Of a DNA stretch of 64,000 bases, positions 7,720-18,443 are shown piece by piece. A program made the position numbers and the translations under genes. A model generated the notes under the pieces. That model worked only from the letters and a program-made list of their open reading frames with translations. It was not told the DNA's origin and made no database searches. This DNA is from Spirulina sp. CCY15215 (GTDB lineage Bacteria > Cyanobacteriota > Cyanobacteriia > Cyanobacteriales > Spirulinaceae): the NCBI RefSeq assembly GCF_016888125.1, contig NZ_JACSWA010000469.1, positions 24,113 to 88,112 on the forward strand, given 5' to 3'. Each line of letters starts with the position of its first letter. Positions within the stretch are counted from its first letter, which is position 1.

Positions 7720-9339
7720 ATGGAGGCGATCGCATTTTCAAACCAAGAAATCATGCCGGAAATATCTGAAGCTGGGTTACAGTTACGCAAACTCCAAAGT
7801 CGTCTGAAAAGTTGTGCTGCAACGATTGACCTCTTTGACCAAGATGATTATGATATTTTAGTGATTCCCTCCTTGAGTATTGACCAACGACAATTGGGCA
7901 AAATTCCAGGATTTCTCCACTATGAAGAACGTTTATTATTTTCCCTTATTCGTCTCCGCAATCCTCATACTCGCTTAATTTACGTTACCGCTCAACCGCT
8001 TTCTCCCGCAGTTATTGACTATTATTTACAATTATTACCTGGTATTCCTTTCTCTCATGCCCGCGCTCGTTTACTGCTCCTTTCCACCTACGATTCATCC
8101 TTAAAACCCTTATCTCAAAAGATTTTAGAACGTCCTCGCTTGATCGGTCGCATTCGCAAAGCTATGCGCTTAGATCGGTCTTATATGGTTTGTTTTAATT
8201 CTTCTTTATTAGAACAAGAATTATCCTTAAAATTAGGAATTCCCCTGTTAGCATCTTGTCCAGATTTACTCTATTGGGGTTCAAAAAGTGGCAGCCGGGA
8301 AATTTTTGCAATGGCAGAAGTTGCTCATCCTGATGGTAGTCTTTCTGTGGAGAATGAGGAGGATTTACTGGCGAAAGCGGCGGCATTATGGCAACGAAAG
8401 CCAGATTTAAAACGGATTGTCATTAAACTCAATGAAGGCTTTTCTGGGGAAGGAAATGCGCTTTTGGACTTAACCCCCATTTCTTCTCATTCTCCTCGCC
8501 AAACGAGCTTAAAACAAGCCGGAGAAGCCTTGCGCGATCGCCTCCCTCATCTCCGTTTTCAAGCTGAGGATGAAACTTGGGAAAAATTTTCCAGTCGCCT
8601 GCCAGAATTAGGCGCAATTGTTGAAGAGTATATTGAAGGAGAAGAGAAGCGATCGCCAAGTTTTCAAGGTTATATTACCCCATCGGGAAACGTCGAAATT
8701 CTCTCTACCCACGACCAAATTCTCGGCGGTCCCGACGGACAAATTTACCTAGGTTGTCGTTTCCCAGCCGATGCAGTTTATCGCTTGCAACTGCAAGAAT
8801 TAGGGGTTAAAATCGGGAAAGTTTTAGCAGCAAAAGGAGCAATGGAACGGTATGGCGTTGATTTTGTTGCAGTTCGACAGCGCGATCGCGACCCAGAGTG
8901 GCAAATTTATGCCATAGAAATTAATCTGCGTAAAGGGGGAACGACTCATCCTTTTATGGCACTTAAATTATTAACAAATGGGGAATATCGAACTAAAACA
9001 GGACTCTTTCACAGTCAAGATCGGGAGAAATATTATGTTGCATCGGATAATCTACAAAAATCCAGTTATCGGGGTTTATTACCAGGGGATTTAATGGATA
9101 TTATTACCCGTCATCGCTTACATTTTGACAGTAGCACGAAGACGGGGACGGTTTTTCATTTGATGGGTGCTTTATCGGAATTTGGTAAGTTAGGATTAAC
9201 CAGTATTGGTAATTCTTTTGAAGAGGCTGAAGCAATCTATAATCAAGTCGAAACAGTTCTCGACACAGAAACCCAAACTGACTATTCTCGTTTACTGACT
9301 ATACCACCTTTGCCGATTACATGGTACGGAAACAACTAA
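7720..9339 (+). CDS. PGM1-related ATP-grasp peptide-ligase-like protein
   Basis: 539 residues. An N-terminal pre-ATP-grasp half (to about 200) is followed by an ATP-grasp core: RIVIKLNEGFSGEG for ATP binding, IVEEYIEGEEKR, and IYAIEINLRKGGTTHPF with metal-binding Glu and Asn. This corresponds to the family annotated in cyanobacteria as PGM1-related peptide ligase, named after the pheganomycin ligase that joins a peptide to an amino-acid-like starter. The natural substrate in cyanobacteria is unknown to me. The start could also be ATG 7753; the first 11 codons include a HIP1 site. It precedes the MscS-cNMP gene by 33 bases on the same strand, so they may be co-transcribed. Confidence 0.7.
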   Translation: MEAIAFSNQEIMPEISEAGLQLRKLQSRLKSCAATIDLFDQDDYDILVIPSLSIDQRQLGKIPGFLHYEERLLFSLIRLRNPHTRLIYVTAQPLSPAVIDYYLQLLPGIPFSHARARLLLLSTYDSSLKPLSQKILERPRLIGRIRKAMRLDRSYMVCFNSSLLEQELSLKLGIPLLASCPDLLYWGSKSGSREIFAMAEVAHPDGSLSVENEEDLLAKAAALWQRKPDLKRIVIKLNEGFSGEGNALLDLTPISSHSPRQTSLKQAGEALRDRLPHLRFQAEDETWEKFSSRLPELGAIVEEYIEGEEKRSPSFQGYITPSGNVEILSTHDQILGGPDGQIYLGCRFPADAVYRLQLQELGVKIGKVLAAKGAMERYGVDFVAVRQRDRDPEWQIYAIEINLRKGGTTHPFMALKLLTNGEYRTKTGLFHSQDREKYYVASDNLQKSSYRGLLPGDLMDIITRHRLHFDSSTKTGTVFHLMGALSEFGKLGLTSIGNSFEEAEAIYNQVETVLDTETQTDYSRLLTIPPLPITWYGNN

Positions 9340-9372
9340 TCTCATTCAATATTCACGGATTGTTAATTTATA

Positions 9373-10821
9373 ATGCGCTCTTTTGTCGAACTATTTTACC
9401 ATCGCCTCAAAAATATTTTTGAAACCCCCTTCTTTGGCACCGAGTCTGATCTAAGTCTTGGGTCAATTTTTCAATTACTTTTAGCTTCAATTGTTGTTTT
9501 CTTTTGCGTCCGTTTATTCCGTCGATTGTTGAAGGCAAAATTGCTCAAACCTTTAAAGTTAGATGCCAGTAATCGAGAAGCGATCGCAACTCTTATTAGC
9601 TATGGGTTTGGCTGTCTTGCTTTTGTTATTCTACTACAAGGTGTAGGTTTTAAATTTGAATCTCTTGCGGTGATTGTGGGCAGTTTTGGGGTAGGAATTG
9701 GTTTTGGTTTACAAGATTTTACCAAAAATTCCGTTAGTGGTTTAACATTGTTATTGGAACGTAAAGTTAAAGTGGGTGACTTTATTGAATTTGACCATCT
9801 TTCCGGATATGTGAAAACAATTTCTTTGCGATCGATGGTAATTCGGACTCGGGAAGGTGGAGATGTTATTGTTCCTAATAGTCAGTTAGTGGAAAATCGC
9901 GTTCTTAATTGGAATTATGAAGATGCTTTAGGACGCATTCATATTCCTATTGGGGTTGCCTATGATAGCGATCCTGTGTTAGTAACGGAAGCATTATTAA
10001 ATGCTGCTTATAATGAACCCAATGTTCTCCATGATCCTTCTCCTCACGTTCTTTTTAGAAATTTTGGAGATCATGCTTTAAACTTTGAATTGCGGGTGTG
10101 GGTTCGAGGTTACGATCGCGAACCCTATGTTAAAAGTACCTTAAACTTTTTAATTGAAGATAGTTTGCGACACCAAGGCATTAATGTTCCTTTTCCTCAG
10201 CAAGATTTATGGTTACGAAATCCTGAAGTTCTTTCCCCTATCATTCATCCCTCTCGATCGCTGCGATCGGCAGGAGATGAGATGCGATCGCCTCCTCCAT
10301 CTTCTCCCAAAGCACTCTCTATTCGCGATTTATTGAAGCAGGTAGTTTATTTTCAAGGCTTTACCGATCTAGAACTAAGAGAATTGATTGAAATTGGCTA
10401 TCGCAAGCGCTTGCGACAAGAAGATGTACTGTTTCGAGAAGGCGATCCAGGGGATGCGTTTTATATTATTTTATCCGGTTCAGTCGATGTTTATGCCCAA
10501 AAAATTGACAAGCATTTGGCAACATTAGAAACAGGTAAATTTTTTGGCGAGTTAGCTTTAATGTTAGGCATTCCTCGTACTGCGACAGTAATCGCCAAGA
10601 AAGATACTATTTTATTTGTTATTAATAATAGCGGCTTTAAAAGGCTACTGCGCGAAAATTTAGAGTTGGCTGAGAATATTGTTAAAGAGTTAAGCAAACA
10701 CCAGCAAGAATTATCCGAACGACGCAAACAATTACAGGATATGGGACTCGATGAAAAAGACGATAATAACAATGTTGTAGACTGGGTTCGCAATCGAGTC
10801 AAAAAACTGTTTAGTCTTTAA
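9373..10821 (+). CDS. MscS-like channel with a C-terminal cyclic-nucleotide-binding domain
   Basis: 482 residues. Membrane helices lie at about 25-50, 70-92 and 95-125; the last is the pore helix with GVGIGFGLQDFTKNSVSG. The MscS beta domain follows (VKVGDFIEF, VIVPNSQLVENRVLNW). After a linker at about 295-325 comes a cNMP domain (VLFREGDPGDAFYIILSGS, then FFGELALMLGIPRTATV). The GELAL...PRTA cassette keeps the Glu and Arg that bind the cyclic nucleotide phosphate and ribose. Proteins of this kind are known as bacterial cyclic-nucleotide-gated channels; cAMP would be the expected ligand. A charged helical tail ends the protein. Confidence 0.9.
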   Translation: MRSFVELFYHRLKNIFETPFFGTESDLSLGSIFQLLLASIVVFFCVRLFRRLLKAKLLKPLKLDASNREAIATLISYGFGCLAFVILLQGVGFKFESLAVIVGSFGVGIGFGLQDFTKNSVSGLTLLLERKVKVGDFIEFDHLSGYVKTISLRSMVIRTREGGDVIVPNSQLVENRVLNWNYEDALGRIHIPIGVAYDSDPVLVTEALLNAAYNEPNVLHDPSPHVLFRNFGDHALNFELRVWVRGYDREPYVKSTLNFLIEDSLRHQGINVPFPQQDLWLRNPEVLSPIIHPSRSLRSAGDEMRSPPPSSPKALSIRDLLKQVVYFQGFTDLELRELIEIGYRKRLRQEDVLFREGDPGDAFYIILSGSVDVYAQKIDKHLATLETGKFFGELALMLGIPRTATVIAKKDTILFVINNSGFKRLLRENLELAENIVKELSKHQQELSERRKQLQDMGLDEKDDNNNVVDWVRNRVKKLFSL

Positions 10822-10837
10822 AAATTATCTTTAAAAT

Positions 10838-11467
10838 TTAAAACTTCTTCCTTGCCTGAACAACTTGTAAACTGCCTCCCGCATGAAGAGTACGATCGCA
10901 TCTCTGAAACCCAATATTCTCCAATTCTTGGCTTAAATTCCGTTGCAGCAATTGCCACGCTGTTTCTGTTTCAAACAACCACATAAAAAGCGCCAAACCA
11001 GGCACAAAAATAGGATTGGTGGGTTGATGAAAGTCAACGATCGCAAACATTCCGCCCGGTCGTAAAATACGATATACTTCCTCTAATATGCGCTGAAATT
11101 GTTCGGGATTCATCTCGTGCAAAGCGGCGCTAACATGAACAAGATCAAATGTACAATCCTCAAAAGGCATCTTTTCCGCAAAAGCCTCAATATAGTTTGC
11201 TTGAGGCACATTTTCACTGGCACGTTGAATCGCCTTTGGAGACGCATCTAAACCCGTGACGCGATCGGACAAACCCACTAAAAACCGCGTCACTTGACCC
11301 GCACCGCAACATAAATCGAGAATGTCTGTATCCCGCTTAATCGGTAAACCTTGCAAAGCCAATTGACGAAAACGTGCCTCTCCACCCACCGCTAAAGCTG
11401 AAAGGCGAGTAATACTGTCATATAACCATTGGTATCGATAGCTGAGGGATCTAAAAATTGTGGCCAA
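10838..11467 (-). CDS. Class I SAM-dependent methyltransferase
   Basis: About 209 residues with a Rossmann methyltransferase core: DILDLCCGAGQVTRFL (motif I), VTGLDASPKAIQRA (motif II), FDLVHVSAALHEM (motif IV) and ILRPGGMFAIVDF (motif V). The substrate is not evident; the layout resembles the UbiE/Methyltransf_11 group. Start choice: the longest frame begins at TTG 11476, but the ribosome-binding AAGGAG directly abuts that codon, whereas the in-frame TTG at 11467 lies nine bases after AAGGAG. I therefore prefer 11467. The gene is divergent from hemH. Confidence 0.75.
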   Translation of the reverse strand: MATIFRSLSYRYQWLYDSITRLSALAVGGEARFRQLALQGLPIKRDTDILDLCCGAGQVTRFLVGLSDRVTGLDASPKAIQRASENVPQANYIEAFAEKMPFEDCTFDLVHVSAALHEMNPEQFQRILEEVYRILRPGGMFAIVDFHQPTNPIFVPGLALFMWLFETETAWQLLQRNLSQELENIGFQRCDRTLHAGGSLQVVQARKKF

Positions 11468-11574
11468 AATTTGCAACTCCTTGCTAGTGCCAATTTCCTT
11501 GTCTTTAGGTTAACGAAGAAACAACATATATTGTTACACTTGGTAAAGAATCTGAAAAAAGTTAGAAAACTGTT

Positions 11575-12747
11575 ATGGCTACAAATAATAGTATAGGTGT
11601 ATTGTTGTTAAACTTAGGAGGGCCAGACAAACTCGAAGACGTTGGCCCGTTTCTATTTAATCTATTTTCCGATCCCGAAATCATCCGCTTGCCTTTTCCT
11701 TGGTTGCAAAAGCCCTTAGCGTGGTTTATTGCGACACGACGCACGGATACTTCCCAAGCGAATTATAAACAGATTGGCGGTGGATCGCCCCTGCGACAAA
11801 TTACAGAAGAACAAGGAGTCGCATTACAGGCAAAATTAAGAGAACAGGGATGCAATGCTAAAATTTATGTAGGTATGCGTTATTGGCATCCTTTTACGGA
11901 AGATGCGATCGCGCAGATCGAAGCAGATGCGATCGAAGAGTTGGTCATTCTTCCCCTTTATCCTCAGTTTTCTATTAGTACGAGTGGGTCATCGTTTCGA
12001 CTGCTCGATCGCCTTTGGCAAGAAGACCCTCAACTGGCTAAAATCCGTTATACCGTCATTTCTTCTTGGTACGATCAACCCTTTTATCTGCAAGCAATGG
12101 CAGAATTAATTGCAGGGGAATTAGATAAATTTTCTCATCCCGATCGCGTTCATCTTTTCTTCAGCGCTCACGGAGTCCCAGTCAGTTATGTTGAAGAAGC
12201 TGGGGATCCCTATCAGCACGAAATCGAAGAATGTACCCGCTTGATTATGGAAACCTTAAATCGACCTAATCCTCATACCCTCGCTTATCAGAGTCGCGTC
12301 GGACCGGTAGAATGGCTCAAACCCTATACGGAAGATGCTTTAGTAACTTTGGGAGAAGAGGGTATTAAAGAGATTGTCGTCGTACCGATCAGTTTTGTTT
12401 CCGAACATATCGAAACCCTGCAAGAAATTGATATTGAATATCGAGAAATCGCTGAAGAAGCGGGAATCAAAAACTTTGGTCGAGTTCCTGCTTTAAATAC
12501 CCATCCGCTTTTTATCGAATCCTTAAAGACTTTAGTGATAGATGCTCTCGCCAATCCACCTCAAACCTTTGCTGAAGCAAAACGCATGGAGAAAAAAGTT
12601 AAACTTTATCCCCCAGAAAAGTGGGAATGGGGCATGACAACAGCAGCAGAGGTCTGGAACGGTCGCTTGGCCATGCTAGGATTCTTGGTACTGGCGATCG
12701 AATTAATTACGGGTAATGGACCTCTACATTTAGTGGGTTTGTTATGA
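11575..12747 (+). CDS. hemH: Ferrochelatase with C-terminal chlorophyll-binding-type helix
   Basis: 390 residues. The catalytic domain (about 1-325) inserts iron into protoporphyrin IX to make protoheme; it contains [13 protein letters not shown] at the start, FSAHGVP with the active-site His, and [13 protein letters not shown] with the acidic metal-path residues. After a linker ([11 protein letters not shown]) a single transmembrane helix carries the LHC/Hlip-type motif [19 protein letters not shown]. This tail is typical of cyanobacterial and plastid ferrochelatases, anchors the enzyme in the thylakoid and is linked to chlorophyll/carotenoid binding and enzyme dimerisation. The start is ATG 11575. 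The gene is divergent from the methyltransferase. Confidence 0.97.
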   Translation: MATNNSIGVLLLNLGGPDKLEDVGPFLFNLFSDPEIIRLPFPWLQKPLAWFIATRRTDTSQANYKQIGGGSPLRQITEEQGVALQAKLREQGCNAKIYVGMRYWHPFTEDAIAQIEADAIEELVILPLYPQFSISTSGSSFRLLDRLWQEDPQLAKIRYTVISSWYDQPFYLQAMAELIAGELDKFSHPDRVHLFFSAHGVPVSYVEEAGDPYQHEIEECTRLIMETLNRPNPHTLAYQSRVGPVEWLKPYTEDALVTLGEEGIKEIVVVPISFVSEHIETLQEIDIEYREIAEEAGIKNFGRVPALNTHPLFIESLKTLVIDALANPPQTFAEAKRMEKKVKLYPPEKWEWGMTTAAEVWNGRLAMLGFLVLAIELITGNGPLHLVGLL

Positions 12748-12891
12748 GATTAAGGGCAAAGCTCGATAAACAAAAATTGAGCCAAAAAGAAAATTCTACC
12801 TTTTGCCTTTCCTTGGGAAAACTCCTTTTTAAGTTAAAATATGTTAAAAAGTATGTAAAGTTTTTTAAATTTAGCCAGACACGGCAAAAAA

Positions 12892-13863
12892 ATGACCTCA
12901 GTAACATCTCTTTTTTCCCCAGTCGATGCTGACCTTGGAATTTTAGCGAACAACTTAAAACAACTGATCGGCGCAAAACACCCCATCCTGAGTGCGGCAG
13001 CAGAACACTTGTTTGGGGCTGGAGGCAAGCGATTAAGACCCGCGATCGTCCTATTGGTGGCTCGAGGGACAATGTTAGACCAAGAGATTACCCCTCGCCA
13101 TCGTCGGCTTGCAGAAATTACCGAGATGATTCATACTGCCAGCTTAGTTCACGATGATGTGCTGGATGAATCCGATACTCGTCGTCGGGTTGCAACGGTT
13201 AATAGTCTTTTTGGTAATCGTATTGCTGTTTTAGCAGGAGACTTCTTATTTGCTCAATCTTCTTGGTATTTGGCTAATTTAGATAATCTTGAAGTGGTAA
13301 AATTGCTCTCTGAGGTGATTCGCGATTTTGCCGAAGGAGAAATTCAGCAAAGTCTGAATCGCTTTGATACTGATATATCCCTCGAATCTTATTTAGAGAA
13401 GAGTTATTATAAAACGGCATCTTTAATGGCGAATAGTGCTAAATCTGCGGCATTATTGAGCGATGCGACCAACGAAATTACGCGAGATATTTATCATTAC
13501 GGTCGTCATTTTGGCTTGGCTTTTCAAATTGTTGATGATATTTTAGATTTTACGGCTTCGAGTGATATCTTGGGCAAACCTGCCGGTTCCGATCTGGCCA
13601 GTGGGAACTTGACAGCGCCTGTATTGTATGCTATGGAAGAAAATCCTTATATTACGACTTTAATTGAGCGAGAATTTAGCGAAGAAGGGGATTTAGAGAC
13701 GGCGATCGCCTTGGTTAAAGAAAGCGAGGGGATCGAAAAATCGCGGCAACTGGCAGCATATCATTCTTGCCAAGCGATCGAACATCTGACAACCTTTAAA
13801 CCTTCAGAATGTTCTCAAGCCCTGAGAGATTTGGCTGAATACATTTTACATCGGATGTATTGA
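12892..13863 (+). CDS. sds: Long-chain trans-prenyl diphosphate synthase (solanesyl diphosphate synthase)
   Basis: 323 residues of the polyprenyl synthetase fold. The first Asp-rich motif is LVHDDVLDESDTRRR and the second is IVDDILDF; AGGKRLRPAIVLL is the substrate-binding start of the domain. In cyanobacteria this type makes the C45 chain of plastoquinone-9. It is close in size to the authentic solanesyl enzymes, but chain length cannot be read with certainty, and a GGPP synthase is the alternative. The gene lies 144 bases after hemH in an AT-rich gap without other features; they may or may not share a transcript. Confidence 0.88.
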   Translation: MTSVTSLFSPVDADLGILANNLKQLIGAKHPILSAAAEHLFGAGGKRLRPAIVLLVARGTMLDQEITPRHRRLAEITEMIHTASLVHDDVLDESDTRRRVATVNSLFGNRIAVLAGDFLFAQSSWYLANLDNLEVVKLLSEVIRDFAEGEIQQSLNRFDTDISLESYLEKSYYKTASLMANSAKSAALLSDATNEITRDIYHYGRHFGLAFQIVDDILDFTASSDILGKPAGSDLASGNLTAPVLYAMEENPYITTLIEREFSEEGDLETAIALVKESEGIEKSRQLAAYHSCQAIEHLTTFKPSECSQALRDLAEYILHRMY

Positions 13864-13923
13864 GCTTTTTTTAGTGCTATCAATTTTCAGGCGATCGCGA
13901 TCTCATCTTCTTTTTTTGTCAGA

Positions 13924-16206
13924 ATGAAAGAACTATATAATGGCTTGCGACCGGGACAGCTTAATATTGCCGAATGGGAGGGAGGAGAACTGGCTATCTC
14001 GGCGGTACCGGGGGCGGGAAAATCCCATAGTATGGCAGTCGGTGCCGCCCTGGCGATCGTTCGCCATCAACTGCATCCCCGCAAACAACTAATCGTCGTC
14101 ACTTTTACCCGTTCTGCTGCAGCCAGTATCAAAAACAAAATTCGCGAAAATCTGCAAAAACTACAATTACCCCAAGGTAGTTTTGTCGTTCATACTTTAC
14201 ACGGGTTGGCATTACATATCGCCTCGCGCCATCCTGAAGCCTCTGGGTTGAATTTAGACACCTCTACGGTGATTACTCCTACCCAAAGCCATCGCCTCTT
14301 AAAAGGTGCCGTAGAACAGTGGATCGGCAAGAATTTTCAACGCTATCAACTGCTTTTGGAAGGAGTCAGTTTTGATGGGGAAGAAACGGAACGGTTGCGC
14401 CGTCAGTCGGTATTGCGAACGGAAGTATTACCGAGTTTAGCGAGTACCGTCATTCATGAGGCAAAAAGTTCGGGTTTTCTAGCCGATGATTTATGGCGAG
14501 TAAGTCAAGAATTGGAGGATCCTTATGCAACTTTAGCCGTTGCTGCGGGGATTTACGATGAATATGAGAAGATTATGCGATCGCGGGATTTCATTGACTA
14601 CGATGACATGATTCTAGCAGCTTTACGGGTGTTAAAACGCCCCGCAATCTGTCAATTATGGCAAAAACAAGTCTTTGGGGTATTTGAAGACGAAGCGCAG
14701 GATTCAACCCCCTTACAGACGCAATTATTGCAAATTCTGGCAACTTCTCCCGACTCATCCCAAGTTAATCTCGTTCGTGTGGGGGATCCCAACCAAGCCA
14801 TTAACTCGACTTTTACTCCAGCCGATCCCCTTTATTTTAATCATTTTTGCGATCTGTGCGATCGCCAGGGCAATCTGGCAACAATGGATCAATCGGGACG
14901 TAGTAGCCCTATTATCTTACAGTCCGCGAACTTTGTTTTGAACTGGACGAACCAATTATGGAGGGAAGAAAACCAGAAAAAAGAGAGAAAACAAAATAAC
15001 TTACTTCTCCCCTTCAGAAGGCAAAATATTCACCCCGTCGATCCCGACGATCCTCAACCCGATGCCAACCCGATCGCCACCGGAAAAGGGGTAGAAATTT
15101 ATACTCCCGATGATGTTTATCAAACTGTAGAAGAACTTGGCCAACGCGCGATCGCCTTATTATCTCAAAATCCCCAACATAACGCCGCCATTTTAGTCCG
15201 AGAAAATCGCCAAGCACATTTCCTCGCTGAAAAACTTAAGCCTCTGCAAAAAGATCGAGATTTTAATATTTATGAAGTGGGAGAAATGGAACGTCATTCC
15301 AAAATTCCCGCAGAAATGTTCAAATTGTTAGCATTTTTAGATCGTCCCCATTCTCCAGATAATCTCAAAGGAGCATTAGAAATCCTCGAACAACGTGACC
15401 TTATTGCTACCCAAGACCTCAACGCTTTAGCCGCTTCTCCAGAACAATTTCTCTATCCTACTCCTCTCGATCCACCCCAAAAACAGCACGTAAAAAATGC
15501 AAGACGATATTGTAATAATCTCCTTCGCGCCCGTTTAGAATTGCCCTCCTATCATCTCATTTCTTTTTTAGGAATGACCATGAAATATACAGGATCGGAA
15601 TTAGCAACCGTGCAGAAATTAGCCGAAAGAGCCATTAAACAAACCCTCGGTAATAAATCTCTGAAAGCGATTATTGAAGCCTTACAAGAAATCGTTGCTT
15701 CCGAACGTTTTGAAGGAGTCCAAGAAGAATCAGACGATCTTTATACTCGTTCGGGTCAATTAACTATTATTACCATGCACAAAGCAAAAGGATTGGATTG
15801 GGATTATGTCTTTATTCCTTTCCTGCACGAAGATATCATTCCGGGGTTCCCTTGGGTACCGACAGCGAGTAAGTTTTTAGGAGATTTTACCTTAGATGGA
15901 GTCGCCCGCGCTCAAATTCGTACTGCTGTTCATAATGCCCATTTAGAATCTTTAGGAGAAGCTGATAAAATAACCTCATTTGCTCCACCTTTGCAAGCAT
16001 GGGAAGAAGCCAATCAGTTAAAAAAAGCCGAAGAATATCGCTTACTTTATGTTGCCATGACGCGAGCAAAACGATTACTCTGGATGTCAGCCGCGAAAAA
16101 AGGTCCCTTTCGTTGGAGTGTTTTTAATGGACAATCAGCAGATAATCTTCAGATGAAAAAACCCTGTCCTGCGATCGCAGCCCTAAAAAACAAATTAGCT
16201 CTTTGA
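13924..16206 (+). CDS. UvrD/Rep-type ATP-dependent DNA helicase (superfamily 1)
   Basis: 760 residues. Visible SF1 motifs are Walker A (SAVPGAGKSHSM, about residues 26-37), motif Ia (VVTFTRSAAASIKNKI), Walker B (FEDEAQDSTPLQ), motif III (VRVGDPNQAINSTF), motif V (IITMHKAKGLDWDYVF) and motif VI (LLYVAMTRAKRLLW). It unwinds DNA 3'-5' with ATP and would act in repair or recombination. It is longer than PcrA but keeps the 1A/2A core. The gene stands alone and is convergent with aroA. Confidence 0.88.
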   Translation: MKELYNGLRPGQLNIAEWEGGELAISAVPGAGKSHSMAVGAALAIVRHQLHPRKQLIVVTFTRSAAASIKNKIRENLQKLQLPQGSFVVHTLHGLALHIASRHPEASGLNLDTSTVITPTQSHRLLKGAVEQWIGKNFQRYQLLLEGVSFDGEETERLRRQSVLRTEVLPSLASTVIHEAKSSGFLADDLWRVSQELEDPYATLAVAAGIYDEYEKIMRSRDFIDYDDMILAALRVLKRPAICQLWQKQVFGVFEDEAQDSTPLQTQLLQILATSPDSSQVNLVRVGDPNQAINSTFTPADPLYFNHFCDLCDRQGNLATMDQSGRSSPIILQSANFVLNWTNQLWREENQKKERKQNNLLLPFRRQNIHPVDPDDPQPDANPIATGKGVEIYTPDDVYQTVEELGQRAIALLSQNPQHNAAILVRENRQAHFLAEKLKPLQKDRDFNIYEVGEMERHSKIPAEMFKLLAFLDRPHSPDNLKGALEILEQRDLIATQDLNALAASPEQFLYPTPLDPPQKQHVKNARRYCNNLLRARLELPSYHLISFLGMTMKYTGSELATVQKLAERAIKQTLGNKSLKAIIEALQEIVASERFEGVQEESDDLYTRSGQLTIITMHKAKGLDWDYVFIPFLHEDIIPGFPWVPTASKFLGDFTLDGVARAQIRTAVHNAHLESLGEADKITSFAPPLQAWEEANQLKKAEEYRLLYVAMTRAKRLLWMSAAKKGPFRWSVFNGQSADNLQMKKPCPAIAALKNKLAL

Positions 16207-16257
16207 TCGGGCAAATCCTCGGACAGCAAGCCGACAAACGCATCGATGCAATATAAA

Positions 16258-17598
16258 CTATTGTATAATTTTTTCTAAGGTGCTAACAAAATTTGGATAG
16301 GAAACTGCAGCCGCCTCAGCCCGATGAATTGTGGTTGTCCCCTTGGCTGCAAGTGCCGCGATCGCCAAACTCATCGCAATGCGATGATCCGTATAACTAT
16401 CAGTTTCGCAACCCGTTAAGGTCACTCCTCCGGTAATTTCCAAACCATCGGGGAGTTCAGTTATCTTTGCACCCATGCGATTCAATTCCGAAGCTGTCAC
16501 CGCCAGGCGATCGCTTTCTTTGACTCGCAATTCTGCTGCATCTTTAATCGTCGTTGTCCCTTCTGCAAACATCGCTGCGACGGCTAAAATGGGAATCTCA
16601 TCGATGAGACGAGGAATGATATCTCCGGCGATCGCGCACCCCTTTAACTTACCGTAACGCACTCGCAGATCGGCCACAGGTTCCCCAGTCACGAGGCGTT
16701 CATTTTCCTGTACGATATCTGCACCCATCATGGCCAAAACTTCTAATATTCCTGTTCTGGTTGGGTTTACGCCGACATTCTCAATCAATAATTCCGAACC
16801 TGGCACGATCGCCGCCGCTACTAGCCAAAATGCCGCCGAACTAATATCTCCTGGTACGATGATATTTTGCCCTTGTAAACTACCCGATCGCCCAACCACT
16901 GTAACGCTATTGGTTTCGCGATCGACGCTTAATTCCGCCCCAAAAGCCTTTAACATCCGTTCACTGTGATCCCGAGAGAGGGCGGGTTCTGTAATAGTAG
17001 TCTTTCCTTGCGCCGATAAACCCGCCAAAAGAAGGCAGGATTTGACTTGGGCGGAGGCAATGGGAGAATGATAATGAATGCCCTGTAATTGTCGTCCGCG
17101 AATGGCTAAAGGTGCAAAGGCGTTATCTTCTCGCCCCCAGATCGTCGCCCCCATTTGGGCGAGAGGTTTGACGACGCGGGACATGGGGCGCGATCGCAGG
17201 GAATCATCTCCCGTTACCGTAAAAAAGCGATCGCCATGAGAAGCCAATAATCCCAACATTAACCGCAATGTCGTTCCCGAATTTCCCGCATTTAAAACTC
17301 CTTTAGGTTCTCGCAAATTGCCCAAACCGATCCCTTCTATGCTCACCTCTGTATCATTTAACTCGGAAATCGTCGCCCCCATCATGCGAAAACAAGCGGC
17401 GGTACTGTGGGGATCTTCTCCTAACAATAATCCTTGAATGGTTGTTTTTCCTTGGGCGATGGACCCTAGCATCAGGGCGCGATGAGAAATCGACTTATCT
17501 CCTGGAATTTTTACGCTACCGTGTAAAGATATCCCTTCTGTCGGTGGTGTAACGATTAAATCTTGATGGGATGAGGTGTTTTTGAGCAGGACAACCAT
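16258..17598 (-). CDS. aroA: 3-phosphoshikimate 1-carboxyvinyltransferase (EPSP synthase)
   Basis: 446 residues. The enzyme joins phosphoenolpyruvate to shikimate-3-phosphate in the shikimate pathway to aromatic amino acids. Motifs seen: [43 protein letters not shown], and [11 protein letters not shown] with the conserved Lys/Glu/Arg. LGLLASHGD in place of LGLLAAQPG-type segments is a minor family variation. The protein is full length with the two inside-out alpha/beta domains. The start is ATG 17598. Confidence 0.97.
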   Translation of the reverse strand: MVVLLKNTSSHQDLIVTPPTEGISLHGSVKIPGDKSISHRALMLGSIAQGKTTIQGLLLGEDPHSTAACFRMMGATISELNDTEVSIEGIGLGNLREPKGVLNAGNSGTTLRLMLGLLASHGDRFFTVTGDDSLRSRPMSRVVKPLAQMGATIWGREDNAFAPLAIRGRQLQGIHYHSPIASAQVKSCLLLAGLSAQGKTTITEPALSRDHSERMLKAFGAELSVDRETNSVTVVGRSGSLQGQNIIVPGDISSAAFWLVAAAIVPGSELLIENVGVNPTRTGILEVLAMMGADIVQENERLVTGEPVADLRVRYGKLKGCAIAGDIIPRLIDEIPILAVAAMFAEGTTTIKDAAELRVKESDRLAVTASELNRMGAKITELPDGLEITGGVTLTGCETDSYTDHRIAMSLAIAALAAKGTTTIHRAEAAAVSYPNFVSTLEKIIQ

Positions 17599-17685
17599 GA
17601 ATCAAAAGGAAAGAATTAATGCTGAAACTTTCTGAATTGTACTGCGATCGCGCATTTTTGCAAAACTGAGATGTAAGGAATTTTT

Positions 17686-18324
17686 TTAGTTTGTTTTCAT
17701 GCGATCGCCAAAACCTTTCAAAATTTGTAAAACAGGATAAAGTCGATTTTGACGAGGTAAGAGAGAATAGAGATCGGATATTTCATATTGGGGTGAGGGT
17801 TGATGCTCCAATTTTAAGAAAATAAAATTCCCTTCATTGGTTATCATGCCAAAAACAGCGCGATCGGGTTGCGGATTGGCTAACATATAAGCTAATGTTT
17901 GTGGGATTGCTAATTCAAGGGAAAAACTGGTTTCTTTTGATTCGATAACAACGATCCAAAGCCGATCTTGAAGGACAAGGGCATCAATTTTACCTCGATA
18001 AATTATTTCCTGACTTTCAATTGTTAATTGAATCGTTTCTTCGGCACGAAACTGAAAGGGTGGATCGTAAAAGCCAGCTAATTTTAGTAGTGGAGACAAG
18101 ACAATCAATTTAATTGTTTCCTCTCCTAATCTTCCTTGACTTAATTGATACAAATACTGTTCTTTAATTTCATCTAAACAATTTATCTCGTTTGTAGTCA
18201 GTTTGGCTAAATCCCGATACCATTCTGGGAAAAATTCATCTTTTTCGGTTCGACTCAAAGCAAATTCGTTTTGGAGTTGCCTTAAGGTTTTAAGATTTCT
18301 CTCAATTGCTAAAGTTTGCACCAT
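17686..18324 (-). CDS. HsdR-N-like PD-(D/E)XK domain protein, single domain
   Basis: 212 residues from ATG 18324 (MVQTLAIERNL); the frame continues upstream to 18390 but that start is not typical of this group. The centre carries IDALVLQDRLWIVVIESKET, which matches the D...E-x-K core of the PD-(D/E)XK nuclease fold as in the N-terminal domain of type I restriction R subunits. No helicase motor follows and no hsdM or hsdS gene is nearby. Such stand-alone proteins are common in cyanobacteria and their function is not established. Bases 17599-17685 upstream of aroA hold no feature. Confidence 0.65.
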   Translation of the reverse strand: MVQTLAIERNLKTLRQLQNEFALSRTEKDEFFPEWYRDLAKLTTNEINCLDEIKEQYLYQLSQGRLGEETIKLIVLSPLLKLAGFYDPPFQFRAEETIQLTIESQEIIYRGKIDALVLQDRLWIVVIESKETSFSLELAIPQTLAYMLANPQPDRAVFGMITNEGNFIFLKLEHQPSPQYEISDLYSLLPRQNRLYPVLQILKGFGDRMKTN

Positions 18325-18443
18325 ATTTTTTTTATGTACTCTTGCTTTATAATTATCACCCAGAACCCGCACTCCTTTATTTTTAATCAATATTCAAACA
18401 TATTTTGAAGTGCGGAATTTAGGCGATAAAGAGGGATGATTCA

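Noticed and set aside
12744..12932. Short frame between hemH and the prenyl synthase gene
   Set aside because: Low-complexity Lys/Phe translation that overlaps the prenyl synthase start; no ribosome-binding site.
17686..18324. Type I restriction system
   Set aside because: There is only an HsdR-N-like domain, with no helicase motor, methylase or specificity gene nearby.
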